This document shows, piece by piece, positions 32,310-42,553 of a DNA stretch of 64,000 bases. The notes under the pieces were generated by a model, which searched no databases, had not been told where the DNA came from, and worked only from the letters and a program-made list of their open reading frames with translations. A program made the position numbers and the translations under genes. The first letter of the stretch is position 1. Every line of letters begins with the position of its first letter. The DNA comes from Tupaia tana. Lineage: Eukaryota; Chordata; Mammalia; Scandentia; Tupaiidae. The stretch spans positions 5,128,940-5,192,939 of the forward strand of contig JAKSZU010000016.1 of NCBI GenBank assembly GCA_026018925.1, in the 5' to 3' direction.

Positions 32310-32418
32310 GAGAAAGAGAGAGAGAAAGAGAGAGAAAGCCACCAGGTCTGGGACTCGAACCATGGTTAGCCATGTGGGACTGTCCAGCACCTTAACCACC
32401 ACACCACCTGCTGGTCCC
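32169..32418 (-). mobile_element. tRNA-derived SINE, type B, body replaced by microsatellites
   Basis: The head complement is intact (CCACCAGGTCTGGGACTCGA, TTAACCACCACACCACCTGC, TGGTCC), but the body and tail consist of three simple repeats: (ATTTT)n at 32176-32217, (AC)n at 32229-32264 and (AG)n at 32265-32336. They appear to have expanded from the A-rich tail, the CACACG motif and the CT tract. Confidence 0.8.
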
Positions 32419-32730
32419 CACTGGCGTTTATTTTAATCAGTATTCACTTGAAAGTGATAATCTTTGTTGGCCTTTAGTTCACAACTGAAAAGATAGTTGT
32501 GGGACCACAGGGGGCTCATGTCCTGTCCATCCAATCTTCCATGGGGTGGTGGCACACGCTTAGGTGGGTGAGAAGGCGGACGGAGGTAACGACTACGGCT
32601 CCTAAAAGCAGCTGCGAGGGTGGAATCACTCCAGGGAAGGAAACGCCATCTTTAAACTACCACTAAGGAAAGAGTGTTCTGGTCAGGTCCAGCATCTCTT
32701 CTAGGTTTTGTGTGCTGCTCTTTTTTTCTT
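32419..32730. other. Unassigned sequence
   Basis: Nothing recognised between two SINEs. Confidence 0.35.
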
Positions 32731-32978
32731 TTAAGTTGATTTATTCTATTCATGATAGCTCACTTGTGTGTATTAGAGAGAGAGAGAGAGAGAGTCAGAG
32801 ACAGAGACAGAGACAGAGAGAGAGAGGAGCCCCTGATGGGTTGACACCACACCCCTTTTCCCTGACCCTCCAGCCATTGGGTGTGTTTTCCAGCTGACAG
32901 GAGGATCTGAGCCCCAGGTCAGTTCTGTGGCCTCTAGGACTGCAGTTCAGTTTGCTACCGATGGAGCCACCAGATTGG
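32731..32978 (-). mobile_element. tRNA-derived SINE, type D
   Basis: TTTATTCTATTCATGATAGC is followed by a GA tract (32775-32825), CCAGCCATTGGGTGTGTTTT, GGATCTGAGCCCCAGGTCAG, ACTGCAGTTCAGTTTGCTAC and CACCAGATTGG. It shares the type D head with the copies at 0.14 and 22.2 kb. Confidence 0.78.
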
Positions 32979-33084
32979 ACCTGGGTCCTATCTTAATTCT
33001 TGCTCCCTGGCCTCTGGTGGAAGATTCCCACCCTCCTTCTCCAGCATCAAACTCCTTTAATGTCGCTCTACACTACAGCGCTGC

Positions 33085-33190
33085 TTTTTGGAATCACACG
33101 CATAATCAGGCTGCATTTAGCTGCAGTGCCATTTATTGCGATATTGCTAATGAGGCATCAATAAACTCCCCCGAACTCCAGCTGCCCGTC
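33085..33190. other. Candidate conserved non-coding block
   Basis: TTGGAATCACACGCATAATC, CTGCATTTAGCTGCAGTGCC, ATTTATTGCGATATTGC and TAATGAGGCATCAATAAAC form a balanced, non-repetitive stretch with homeodomain/CDX-like cores (TTTATTGC, TAATGAG). Conservation is unverified. Confidence 0.22.
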
Positions 33191-33271
33191 CTACTGAATA
33201 TGCCAGAATGGTGGCCGCGTGTTGATGCTCACCTTTCTACTTGATTTTAGACTTTGGGCCTGAGCTATGTC

Positions 33272-33512
33272 ATTTTTTTTTTTTAATTTTAGAGAGAGAA
33301 TTTTACTATGGGGCACGTGCACTTGCAAGATACACAGAGACCAAGGGGCGATGGCCATACCACAGTCCCTTCTCTTCCATTCTCCTTGTGGGATTTTGGG
33401 CACACATCCACACGTGCCCGGCATGAGTTTCAAGCCACTGGGTCTGGGACTCAAATGGTGGTGAACCGTTCAGGAGTCCCACGCCTTAACCACTAAGCCA
33501 TCTGTGGGCCTC
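33272..33512 (-). mobile_element. tRNA-derived SINE, type A/B
   Basis: A T-run is followed by AGAGAGAATTTTACTATGGG, a shortened body, GGCACACATCCACACGTGCC and the head complement GCCACTGGGTCTGGGACTC. The flanks share ctgagct at each side. Diverged copy. Confidence 0.8.
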
Positions 33513-33780
33513 GGTCTGAGCTCTTTCTAACATGCCACAGTGCCAAGGAAGCTTGGGGTCCCTGCTGGCAGACGCCAAAACTAAGACACTTCCTAGAACA
33601 TTGTTAAGTCTCTGCTCTGTCCGATCAAGGATGCCTCTACTTAACCACGTCATGCTAAGGATTGTGTGAGCTCACGCAGCTAATAATTTACTAGAGAAAC
33701 GGGGTTTTAGTGTGAGTAGGTTTAGTGGTAAATAAAAGCTATTTGTTCTTGAGTGTTCTCAGAGCCTTTCTAGGCCAGAC
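33513..33780. other. Unassigned sequence left of the minisatellite
   Basis: Single-copy in appearance. No NPM1 3'-UTR sequence is visible here, so the large array is not embedded in a second retrocopy on this side. Confidence 0.4.
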
Positions 33781-36638
33781 ATACACACTACCTACAGTTA
33801 CACCCTACCTACAGTTACACCCTACCCACAGTTACACCAAATACACAGTTACACCCTACTCAGATACACCCAACCGAGAGTTACACACTACCCACTGTTA
33901 CATCATACCTACAGTTACACCCTACCAACAGTTACACCCTATCCACAATTACACCCTACCCACAGTTACACCTTACCCACAGTTACACAAAATACACAGT
34001 TACACCCTACTCATAGATACACCCAACCCACAGTTACACCCTACCCACAGTTACACCAAATACACAGTTACACCCTACTCATAGGTGCACCCAACCCAGA
34101 GTTACACACTACCCACTGTTACATCATACCTACAGTTACACCCTACCAACAGTTACAAAGTACCCCCAGTTACACCCTACCCACAGTTACACCAAACCCA
34201 CAGTTACACACTACCCACCATTACACCATACACACAGTTACACAATACCCACAGTTACACCCTACCCACAGTTACACCCTACACACAGTTACACACTACC
34301 CACCATTACACCAAACCTACAGTTACACCCTACCCACAGTTACACCCTACCCACAGTTACACAAAATACACAGTTACACCCTACTCATAGATACACCCAA
34401 CCCACAGTTACACCCTACCCACAGTTACACCAAATACACAGTTACACCCTACTCATAGTTACACGCAACCCAGAGTTACACACTACCCACTGTTACATCA
34501 TACCTACAGTTACACCCTACCCAGTTGCACCCTATCCACAGTTACACCCTACCCACAGTTACACAAAATACACAGTTACACCCTACTCATAGATACACTC
34601 AACCCAGAGTTACACACTACCCACTGTTACATCATACCTACAGTTACATCCTACCCACAGTTACACCCTATCCACAGTTACACCCTACCCACAGTTACAC
34701 CAAATACAGTTACACCCTACTCATAGATACACCCAACCCAGAGTTACACAGTACCCACTGTTACACCCTACCCACAGTTACACCCTACCTACAGTTACAA
34801 ACTACCCCCAGTTACACCCTACCCGCAGTTACACCAAACCCACAGTTACACACTACCCACCATTACACCATACCTACAGTTACACACTACCCACAGTTAC
34901 ACCCTACACACAGTTACACCCTACACACAGTTACAGAATACCCACAGTTACACCCTACCCACAGTTACACCCCACCAACAGCTATACACTACCCACAGTT
35001 ACACCCTACCCACAGTTATATCCTGTCCACACTTACACACTACCCACAGTTATACCCTACCCACAATTACACACCAGTACAGTTACAGCCTACCCACAGT
35101 TGCACCCTACCCACAGTTACACCCTACGCACAGTTACAGCCTACCCACAGTTACACACTACCTACAGTTACATCCTACCCATAGTTACACACTACCTACA
35201 GTTACACCCTACCCACCGTTACACCCTACCTACAGTTACATCCTACCCACAGTTACACACTACCCACAGTTACACATTACCTACAGTTACATCCTACCCA
35301 CAGTTACACACTACCCACAGTTACACATTACCTACAGTTACACCCTACCTATAGTTACACACTACCTACAGTTACACCCTACCTATAGTTATACACTACC
35401 TACAGTTACACCCTATCTACAGTTACACACTACCCACAGTTACACCCTATCCACAGTTACACCCTACCTACAGTTACACACTACCTACAGTTCCACACTA
35501 CCCACAGTTACACACTACCCACAGTTACACCCTCTCCACAGTTACACCCTACCTACAGTTACAAACTACCCACAGTTACACACTACCCACAGTTACACAC
35601 TACCCACAGTTACACACTACCCACATTTACACCCTCTCCACAGTTACACCCTAACTACAGTTACACACTACCCACAGTTACACCCTATCCACAGTTACAC
35701 CCTACCTACAGTTCCACACTACCTACAGTTCCACACTACCCACAGTTACACACTACCCACAGTTACACACTACCCACATTTACACCCTCTCCACAGTTAC
35801 AACCTAACTACAGTTACACACTACCCACAGTTACACCCTATCCACAGTTACACCCTACCTACAGTTCCACACTACCTACAGTTCCACACTACCCACAGTT
35901 ACACACTACCCACAGTTACACACTACCCACATTTACACCCTCTCCACAGTTACAACCTAACTACAGTTACACACTACCTACAGTTACACCCTATCCACAG
36001 TAATACTCTACCTACTGTTACACACTACCCACAGTTACACCCTACATAGAGTTACACCCTACCCACAGTTACACACTACCTACAGTTACACCCTACCCAC
36101 AGTTACACCCTACCTAGAGTTACACACTACCCACAGTTACACACTACCCACAGTTACACCCTATCTATAGTTACACCCTACCCACATTTACAGTTACACA
36201 CTACCTACAGTTACACCCTACCTACTGTTACACACTACCCACAGTTACACCCTACCTACTGTTACACACTACCTACAGTTACACACTACCTACAGTTACA
36301 CCCTACCTACTTTTACACACTACCCACTGTTACACACTACCTACAATTACACCCTACATATAGTTACACACCACCTACAGTTACACCCTATCTATAGTTA
36401 CACACTACCCACAGTTACACCCTATCCACAGTTACACCCTACCTACCGTTACACCCTATCCACATTACACCCTACCTACAGTACACCCTACCTACAGTTA
36501 CACCCTACCTACAGTTACACCCTACCTACAGTTACACCCTATCCACATTACACCCTACCTACAGTTACACCCTACCTACAGTTACACACTACCCACCATT
36601 ATACACTACCCACCGTTACACGCTACCTACAGTTACAA
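33781..36638 (+). repeat. 17-bp minisatellite array, about 168 units
   Basis: The unit is caccctacccacagtta, with variants (cctac to ccaac, actac, ctctcc, aaatac) clustered along the array. Higher-order structure is visible. A nine-unit block marked by CCACATTTACACCCTCTCC recurs at 35621, 35774 and 35927, exactly 153 bp apart. A block marked by CATCATACCTACAG recurs at 33901, 34122, 34496 and 34630, the first two 221 bp (13 units) apart. The plus strand is C/A-rich and nearly G-poor. The unit contains no stop in most frames, which produces long spurious frames with a 17-residue period. It is the same unit as at 31 kb, in the opposite orientation. The right flank (36639 onward) shows no NPM1 sequence. 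Confidence 0.97.
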
Positions 36639-36684
36639 CCCAGACTATATGCAGGCTGGACAGCCATATATTACAAGATAGATG

Positions 36685-36938
36685 TATTTTTTTTCTTTTT
36701 TGGTCTGGGGTATTTGTGCTTGCCAGAGAGAGAAAGAACAGAGAGGGGGAGAGAGCAAGCCCTCCCCATGGGACATGGTCATGCTGCCATCCTTTTATTT
36801 CTGCCTCTCCCTCCCTTCAGGATTTAGGTCACATCCATGTGCTCAGCATGTTTCTCAAACCGCCGTGTCTGGGCCTCGAACTACAGGGTCGGTCATATGG
36901 GATCTGGCTGCCTTCACCACCACACAATAGAGCTGGCT
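36685..36938 (-). mobile_element. tRNA-derived SINE, type C
   Basis: A T-rich start is followed by TTGCCAGAGAGAGAAAGAAC, CCCATGGGACATGGTCATGC, CAGCATGTTTCTCAAACCGC and TCATATGGGATCTGGCTGCC, ending AGAGCTGGCTC. It lies about 45 bp beyond the minisatellite. Confidence 0.75.
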
Positions 36939-37917
36939 CAACACGATGGAGAATTTTGCTTGCTGGAATTTCTTGAAAGGAAATGGTGAGCGTGAGAGCA
37001 AGAGCCGAACACCATCTTCTGTGAGCCGGCGGGGATGGGTGTCCATCTGCTCGCTTCTGTGGCTTGTGACAGAGGCCTGAGAAGCACCAAGCCCTCGGGT
37101 CCTGTGCTGGGGGCAGTGGTCTGAAGTGGTTAGGCAGGTGGCAGTCACTTCCAGCTGGTGGTGGGCAGGGTGGGGATGGGCTGGGAGGTAGCATGAAAAG
37201 AGAAAGAAATTTGGTTTCCCCCAGCTTTTTATTAAGAAAGTTTTGATCTCCAGAAAAGTTGCATGATTGATTCATATAATAAAAATCCCATATTTGCCAA
37301 CTATTACTGCCACATTTGCTTTCTCACACACTCTCTTACGTTTGTGCGTGCCTTTGTGTGCATGTATCCACACAGATGCACACATGCCTGCTTTTTTTCC
37401 TGAACCATTTGAAGGGAAGTTGAAGATGTCCTGACACCTCGGTGCAAATACCTGAGATTGCAAATCTCCCAGACTAGGGATGCTCACATACATTGTCACA
37501 CACCGTTATCACACCTCTCATAACATTACTACAAGCCCAGATTCGCATTTCTCCACCGATCCCAAGTTTCCTTTCGTAGCCTTTGGTTTTTAATGCATAA
37601 GAGGAAAATATTTTTAGTAGTTTTTTTTTTTTTTTTTTCTTGAGAGCAGAAAAGATGAGAAGAAGAGAAATGCGCCAGGAGGATTTTTGAGAATCTTTCT
37701 GGTGTAAATTATTCTCTAAGAGTCATGCCATGCCTTTGTCATGGTGTCTGTTCTAAAAAAAATTTTCATTTTTATGAATTTTGGCATCAAACTATTTCTT
37801 TAAATATAAGCTACATAAAGACCAAGTCTTGATAGGCCCAGGGTTTTCTGGTTGTGTGTGTGTGTATGTGTGTGTGTGAAGATTTACATACGCTAGGACA
37901 ATAATAGTCTTAATATT
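36939..37917. other. Unassigned sequence
   Basis: Includes a 19-bp T-run at 37621-37639 and a TG microsatellite at 37852-37879. No gene signature. The 148-residue minus-strand frame at 36.8-37.3 kb overlaps the SINE and is not credible. Confidence 0.35.
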
Positions 37918-38092
37918 TAACCAGTGGTCCTCAGACTTGAGGCTTCTTAAGAATCACTTTGAGTGTGTGTTAAAAACACAGATCCTTGGCCTCTGCCATG
38001 GATCGTGGCATTGTGATTTCATAGATCTAGGGCAGGGCCCAGAACATTGCAATTTTAGAGAATATTCCAAGGGATTCTTACACTTGAAGAAA
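37918..38092 (-). mobile_element. MER5A-like DNA transposon
   Basis: CCAGTGGTCCTCAGACTTGA, GAATCACTTTGAG, TTAAAAACACAGATCC, AGGGCAGGGCCCAGAACATT and TACACTTGAAG follow the MER5A consensus from memory in the reverse orientation, with moderate divergence. Confidence 0.65.
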
Positions 38093-38138
38093 GGATGACT
38101 TAATCAGTTAGGACTGTTGGCAGTATATGATTAACTTT

Positions 38139-38260
38139 TACACACACAGACACACACACACACATATACATACACGCATATATATATACACACACACTCA
38201 GACATACACACACACACACACACATATATATATACACACACACATATATACGTATATATT
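38139..38260. repeat. Compound CA/TA microsatellite
   Basis: Alternating (CA)n and (TA)n runs, including ACACGCATATATATATACAC and CACATATATACGTATATATT. Alternating purine-pyrimidine composition throughout. Confidence 0.95.
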
Positions 38261-38511
38261 TTAGAGGTTTTTGCCTTAGGGCCTGTGTACTCACAAGAAA
38301 GAGAGAGAGAGAAAGCGAGAGAGACAGTGAGAGGGAAAGTGAGAAGTTGTCCTCTGGGGAGGCCACAATCTCTTCTCCTCTGTTCTCTTCCTGGGATCTG
38401 TGCATGCACACACAGGCACCCAGAATGATTTTTAAGCCCCTGGGGCCAGGACTCAAACTGTAGTTGGCCATGTGGGAGTCCAGCAACATAACTTCTACAT
38501 CATCTGCTGGC
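38261..38511 (-). mobile_element. tRNA-derived SINE, type A
   Basis: TTAGAGGTTTTTGCCTTAGG is followed by a GA-rich body, CCACAATCTCTTCTCCTCTG, GATTTTTAAGCCCCTGGGGC and ATCATCTGCTGGCCCC. The neighbouring microsatellite probably grew from its A-rich tail. Confidence 0.8.
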
Positions 38512-38525
38512 CCCAATAAATCTAT

Positions 38526-38779
38526 ATTTTTATTGCCAGAAGATATTTGAGCTCCACAGAAAAAGAGAGAGAGAGAAAGAGAGAGAGAGAGAACCCCCCA
38601 ACAGGGCATCATCATGCTGCAATTGTTTCTTCCTCCATTTCCCCTTCCTACCAGGGTTTGGGGCATGCGCACAAACATGCTTGGTGTGTTTTCTAGGCTG
38701 TAGGGGACTTGGCCTGTGGTCGGCCATCTGTGATCCAGCTCTCAATGCACAGCACCCACTGTGCTATGGGACCAGCCCC
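38526..38779 (-). mobile_element. tRNA-derived SINE, type C
   Basis: TTTTTATTGCCAGAAGATAT is followed by a GA-rich body, CAGGGCATCATCATGCTGCA, GCTTGGTGTGTTTTCTAGGC, GGTCGGCCATCTGTGATCC and GCTATGGGACCAGCCCC. It directly follows the type A copy. Confidence 0.78.
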
Positions 38780-39187
38780 GTTAGACAACCCCCAAAAATC
38801 TTTTTCAGAAATAAAAAATAGGCATATTTTTCATTCTAAGTGAATGATTTACTTATAATCCACTTTTAGGCAAAAACAAACAAACAAACAATGTGCACAC
38901 AGAGAAGCATTTGCTTCCTGTACATGTACATTTTCAAATAATCAAGGCCTTCCCTACAGCTGCCACACCGTGCGAATGACTACTCCAGTTCATCATTTGG
39001 GAAAGACCACCATACGGTGAAAATTAAGTGTACTTAAAATAAGGGCCGCGGCACTCTTCTTTAATTCTAGCCCAAGTGGACGAATAGAGCTTGAGTTAAG
39101 GACATCTTTCCCAAACCACTCTTCTTCTGACCACCAGAAAAAAAACCTGAGTTGGACAAACAGGCAGTTTAAATGTTTTTAAAAATA
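38780..39187. other. Unassigned sequence
   Basis: AT-rich with a short (AAAC)n run at 38870. No element recognised. Confidence 0.35.
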
Positions 39188-39268
39188 TTGGATTGTTGGA
39201 AAACTATGACATATTTTTCCTGTGTTTTTCTATGCAAAAAATTCATCATGACTTTTCCGACAACTGAA
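39188..39268. mobile_element. Mariner-type MITE, near-complete, TA-flanked
   Basis: An 81-bp near-palindrome runs from TTGGATTGTTGGAAAACTAT to TCATCATGACTTTTCCGACA plus ACTGAA. It is flanked by TA on both sides (39186-39187 and 39269-39270), the target-site duplication of Tc1/mariner elements. It has no coding capacity. Confidence 0.85.
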
Positions 39269-39270
39269 TA

Positions 39271-40330
39271 CCTGTATTAAGAAAAGTCAGTGCAGGCGAG
39301 AAATGCCAATAGTCCCATTTTGCAGGCTCCTGCTTACTCCTGGGGAAGTCTTAGCGAGGGTCTGAGGTGATGTCTACCTGAAAATAAAGAAATGCCCTTT
39401 GGGGCTGTGAGTGCTCCCTGCTTCAGGACAATTTTTGTGCCATGGGTCTTCAGGTAGACCACACTTAGGATAACACTATTCAAACATTTTGGACTCTGCC
39501 GTCTCCAGGGCTGAAGTAAAACACTCCAGCGTTTCTCAGGAGTGAAGTAGGGTATGAGAACAGTGTTATGGCGCACTGGAGATGCCTTGGCATCTCCGCG
39601 AGGTGGAAGTCTAACTCCTTGCAGGATTACCTCGTCCCAGGGCCTCTGGAGATGAGGCCTGCAGAGTTGGCAAGAGTCCAGGACAGAATTCACAGGACCA
39701 GGGATTAAACCAGGAGAGATGTTTTTCAGATTTGAGTAATTTTTTTGAAAGAAGAAATTAGGAAGCTTAAGGATCCTAAAAAGTTATTTAAAAGAGATAG
39801 GAATATATTTAGACTGGATTAGGATTTAGAGATGAGGGATGGGGCGAATTATCGCTGTATTTCAAGTTCCTTTTCCAAAGAAAAAAGTGATTTACTAAAA
39901 TATTTTCTATGCACAATTGCCCAGAGTACTGATGTCATGGGGAGAACCAGCCAGCTGGTTGAATGACATCTGAAGTTTCATCCGTGTGAAAATATAACTA
40001 TTAATTAAGATTCAGATGAATTTACTTATATCTATGGTCTATAAGTACCTGTGGTCTAGTGACTTGGGTAAGTTTCAAAGCCCATAGGAAAGTATTTGAT
40101 GAATTTCAGGACTTTTGCATTTCATCCATGCAACAAGTAGATACATTAACTCAGACTCCTTTTGCTGTAGGACACTATTTTTTTTTTTTAAATAATGCAA
40201 TATTTCTTTAGTTCTCCTTTTCCCTGCTTTGTTCTTTCTCTCATATAAGATGCTGGACTATTCTGTGACTATTGGTCTTGAAGGGGAAAAGAGAGCACAG
40301 ACCAGGCAAACAGATGCCCCTTTCTGGATT
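39271..40330. other. Unassigned sequence
   Basis: AT-rich from 39.7 to 40.3 kb with a T-run near 40180. The 119-residue minus-strand frame at 39.3-39.7 kb shows no recognisable motif. Confidence 0.35.
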
Positions 40331-40500
40331 GTTTTTATTGCTACAGGGCACATGGGCTTGCCAGACAGAGACAGAGACTGAGAGAGGCGGGGAAAGCACC
40401 TTCCAAGGGGCTTGGCCATGGCACGACCCTTCTCCATTTCTCCATCCTTTAAGGATCTGGGCCAGGTGGGGCCTGACTTCCTCAGCCACTAGGCTACAGG
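40331..40500 (-). mobile_element. tRNA-derived SINE, shortened type C
   Basis: TTTTATTGCTACAGGGCACA, TTGCCAGACAGAGACAGAG and GGCTTGGCCATGGCACGACC match the body. The head is condensed to CTGACTTCCTCAGCCACTAGG. Old and internally deleted. Confidence 0.65.
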
Positions 40501-41547
40501 CTAAGCCCTGGACCTTAAAGAGCTCATTCATCTCATTGCAAGGGCAAACTGTACCTACGCAGGATTTGTGGGAGAACCTCATAGAAAGAGAAACGCTCCC
40601 CACCTCAGCCTTCTGCTTAGGGCAGATGTCCAGAGATTGGGAGAGGACAGAGAGAGAGGTAGGAGGAGCCAGGAGGGAGGAGACCAGGCAGAACTCATCC
40701 GTGTGCTGTCAGCCTCACCTCAGAGAGCCCTGGCCAGCATCTCCCGCCTGCGCTCCCACCAGGGTTTTCGTGTCTAAGCAGCCCCCGATCCAGAACCCTC
40801 CTCAAAATATCCCTGAAAATGTTTATAAGAAAGAAGTGGAGCTCTAGACACATTGTAGTCAGGCAGTGAAATGAAGACTCCCCCACAGCTTACTTGCTGA
40901 GCTCAGTGCCCAGCCGAAGGTGCCCGTGTGCCAGGAAAGTTGTAAAGCGCAGTCCTGATACAGGTACACCAGTGGCACCTTAATTTTCCCAGGTACGTGC
41001 TATTTTTGTGTGAACACACTGGTGCTGGAGGTGAGAGAGCAGATATTCCATCTCTTGTAGGTAATTAACAGGTAAAATCAATGCCTCTGCTACAGCTAGC
41101 TTTTCTAAAACATCGTTCTAACCACACCATTTCCAAAGAAAACTATTTGGGGGACCAATATCTGCCTCCAGGAGGCCTCCCCAGCACAAGGTGCCATGCA
41201 TGATCAGGGCATTGCACCCTTAAAGCGCTTCCTAGGCAGCTACACACCCTCCACCACGCAGGCACGGGCTAGTCACTGCTGCCCAAGAATGCCTGTGTCT
41301 GCTGCCTTCCTCACCTTTGCCATGATCTTCCTCTGCCAAACGAGAACGCTTCTTCCCTACTTCACTTACTTCTCCTAATCCACCTCCTCGCCCCCTCCAG
41401 CCCCCACTCATACACCCCATGTCTAGGAAAATCTAGCCCTCATTCGACGCCCAGGAAACGTCACGTTCTACATCGACCTTACCGCTGCCTTACTCCACCA
41501 ACCTCACTTCCAGGAGGAATCATGCCGGTGGGTGTTAGAGTGTCCTA
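40501..41547. other. Unassigned sequence
   Basis: Single-copy in appearance. The 41.2-41.5 kb part is C/T-rich. Nothing can be assigned. Confidence 0.35.
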
Positions 41548-41680
41548 ATGTTTGGATGTGTCCCCCAAATTCCAGATGTTGGAAACTTAATCCTCAGTAC
41601 GCAGTGTTGAGAGTTGAGAGTTGAGAGCTCTACGAAGCAATTCAACTGTAAGGGCTCTGCCCTCTTGAATGGATGAATGC
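41548..41680 (+). mobile_element. MLT1/MST-like MaLR LTR, left part
   Basis: TGTTTGGATGTGTCCCCCAA, ATGTTGGAAACTTAATCCTC, GGGCTCTGCCCTCTTGAATG and GATGAATGC agree with MaLR LTRs from memory. A local triplication of GAGAGTT lies at 41608-41630. The LTR resumes at about 41998 after an insertion. Confidence 0.78.
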
Positions 41681-41997
41681 ATTATTTTATTTATTTATTT
41701 TTATTATCATCATAATCTTCTTTACATTACATTGGATTACATATAACTTTACAGTGTATTACATTGAGTTTTTAAAAGGGAATGCCGTGCATGTCAGTCA
41801 ATACAGAGACATTAATCTCCCCACTTCATCATTCAATAGCTTTTCTATGTTTTTCCCAATCAGTATTATTATTATTCTAATTATTTTTTAAACAGTCAAT
41901 CACTATTTCTCATTTTGCTTGTAAAAAGACTTTATCCATCATGAAGTACTTCTCAGACCAGTCCAGTTGAGAATACTATACATGTCATCATCAACAG
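41681..41997 (-). mobile_element. Insertion of unassigned repeat (possibly LINE 3' end) in the LTR
   Basis: It begins with ATTATTTTATTTATTTATTT, a tail-like T/A stretch, so the insert probably lies on the minus strand. Read that way it starts near TTGATGATGACATGTATAG. A similar start, TTGATGATAACATGCATGA, occurs on the minus strand at about 61.57 kb, which suggests a shared repeat family. Confidence 0.5.
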
Positions 41998-42245
41998 GTA
42001 ATAAGCCGTATCTGTTATAGAGGGGGGTTTGTCATAAAAACAAGTTAGCCCTCTCTTCCCCTCTCCCTCACTCTTATCCACTCTCACCCTTCCACCATCT
42101 GCCGTGGGATGATGCAGCATGAGGCCACACCAGGTGCCAGCAGCACACTGTTGAACTCCCTACCTCCAAACTGTGAGCCAATCCATTGTTCCCTATCAAC
42201 TACCCAGTCTCAGGTGTTGTGTTACAGCACAAATGGACATAATGC
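41998..42245 (+). mobile_element. MLT1/MST-like MaLR LTR, right part
   Basis: GGGGGGTTTGTCATAAAAAC, CTCTCACCCTTCCACCATCT, ATGATGCAGCATGAGGCCAC, CTCCAAACTGTGAGCCAATC and AACTACCCAGTCTCAGGTG, ending ACAAATGGACATAATGC, complete the LTR. Solitary LTR. No retroviral genes are seen. Confidence 0.8.
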
Positions 42246-42301
42246 TTAGGTCTGTTAAAAAACGAACAAACAAATGAAAAACTAACTCTACACACTTGTT
42301 T

Positions 42302-42553
42302 TTCTTGGAGAGATTTTTTTGCTATAGGGTGTGCATGCTTGCCAAAGAGACAAAGAGACACAGAGAAAGAAAGTGAGAAATCACCTCCTGGGGGATGGCC
42401 ATGCTGCAATATCTTCTTCATTCTCTTCTAGGAATTTTGGGCATGCACATACCCACGCCTGGTGTGAGTTTCTGCCTGCTGGGTCCGGGATTCTAAACAT
42501 AATCAGCCACATGGGAGTCCAGTACCCCAACCAGTATACCACCTGCTGGCCCC
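42302..42553 (-). mobile_element. tRNA-derived SINE, type A
   Basis: CTTGGAGAGATTTTTTTGCT is followed by the GA body, GGGGGATGGCCATGCTGCAA, CTGCTGGGTCCGGGATTC and ACCACCTGCTGGCCCC. It sits just beyond the end of the MaLR LTR. Confidence 0.85.

Noticed and set aside
33725-35354. Long frames of 84-219 residues with a 17-residue repeating peptide (HPTHSYTLPTVTPYPQL type)
   Set aside because: They are translations of the 17-bp minisatellite. Because 17 is not a multiple of three, every frame cycles through the same three phases and stays open when the unit lacks stops. This is not a repeat protein.
33781-36638. CRISPR-like array
   Set aside because: Units are contiguous 17-mers without spacers, in a mammalian context with SINEs and MIRs. 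This is a minisatellite.
38100-38678. 192-residue minus-strand frame with membrane-like Val/Cys/Ile runs
   Set aside because: It is the translation of two SINEs and a CA/TA microsatellite (CVCVCV, LSLSLS runs).
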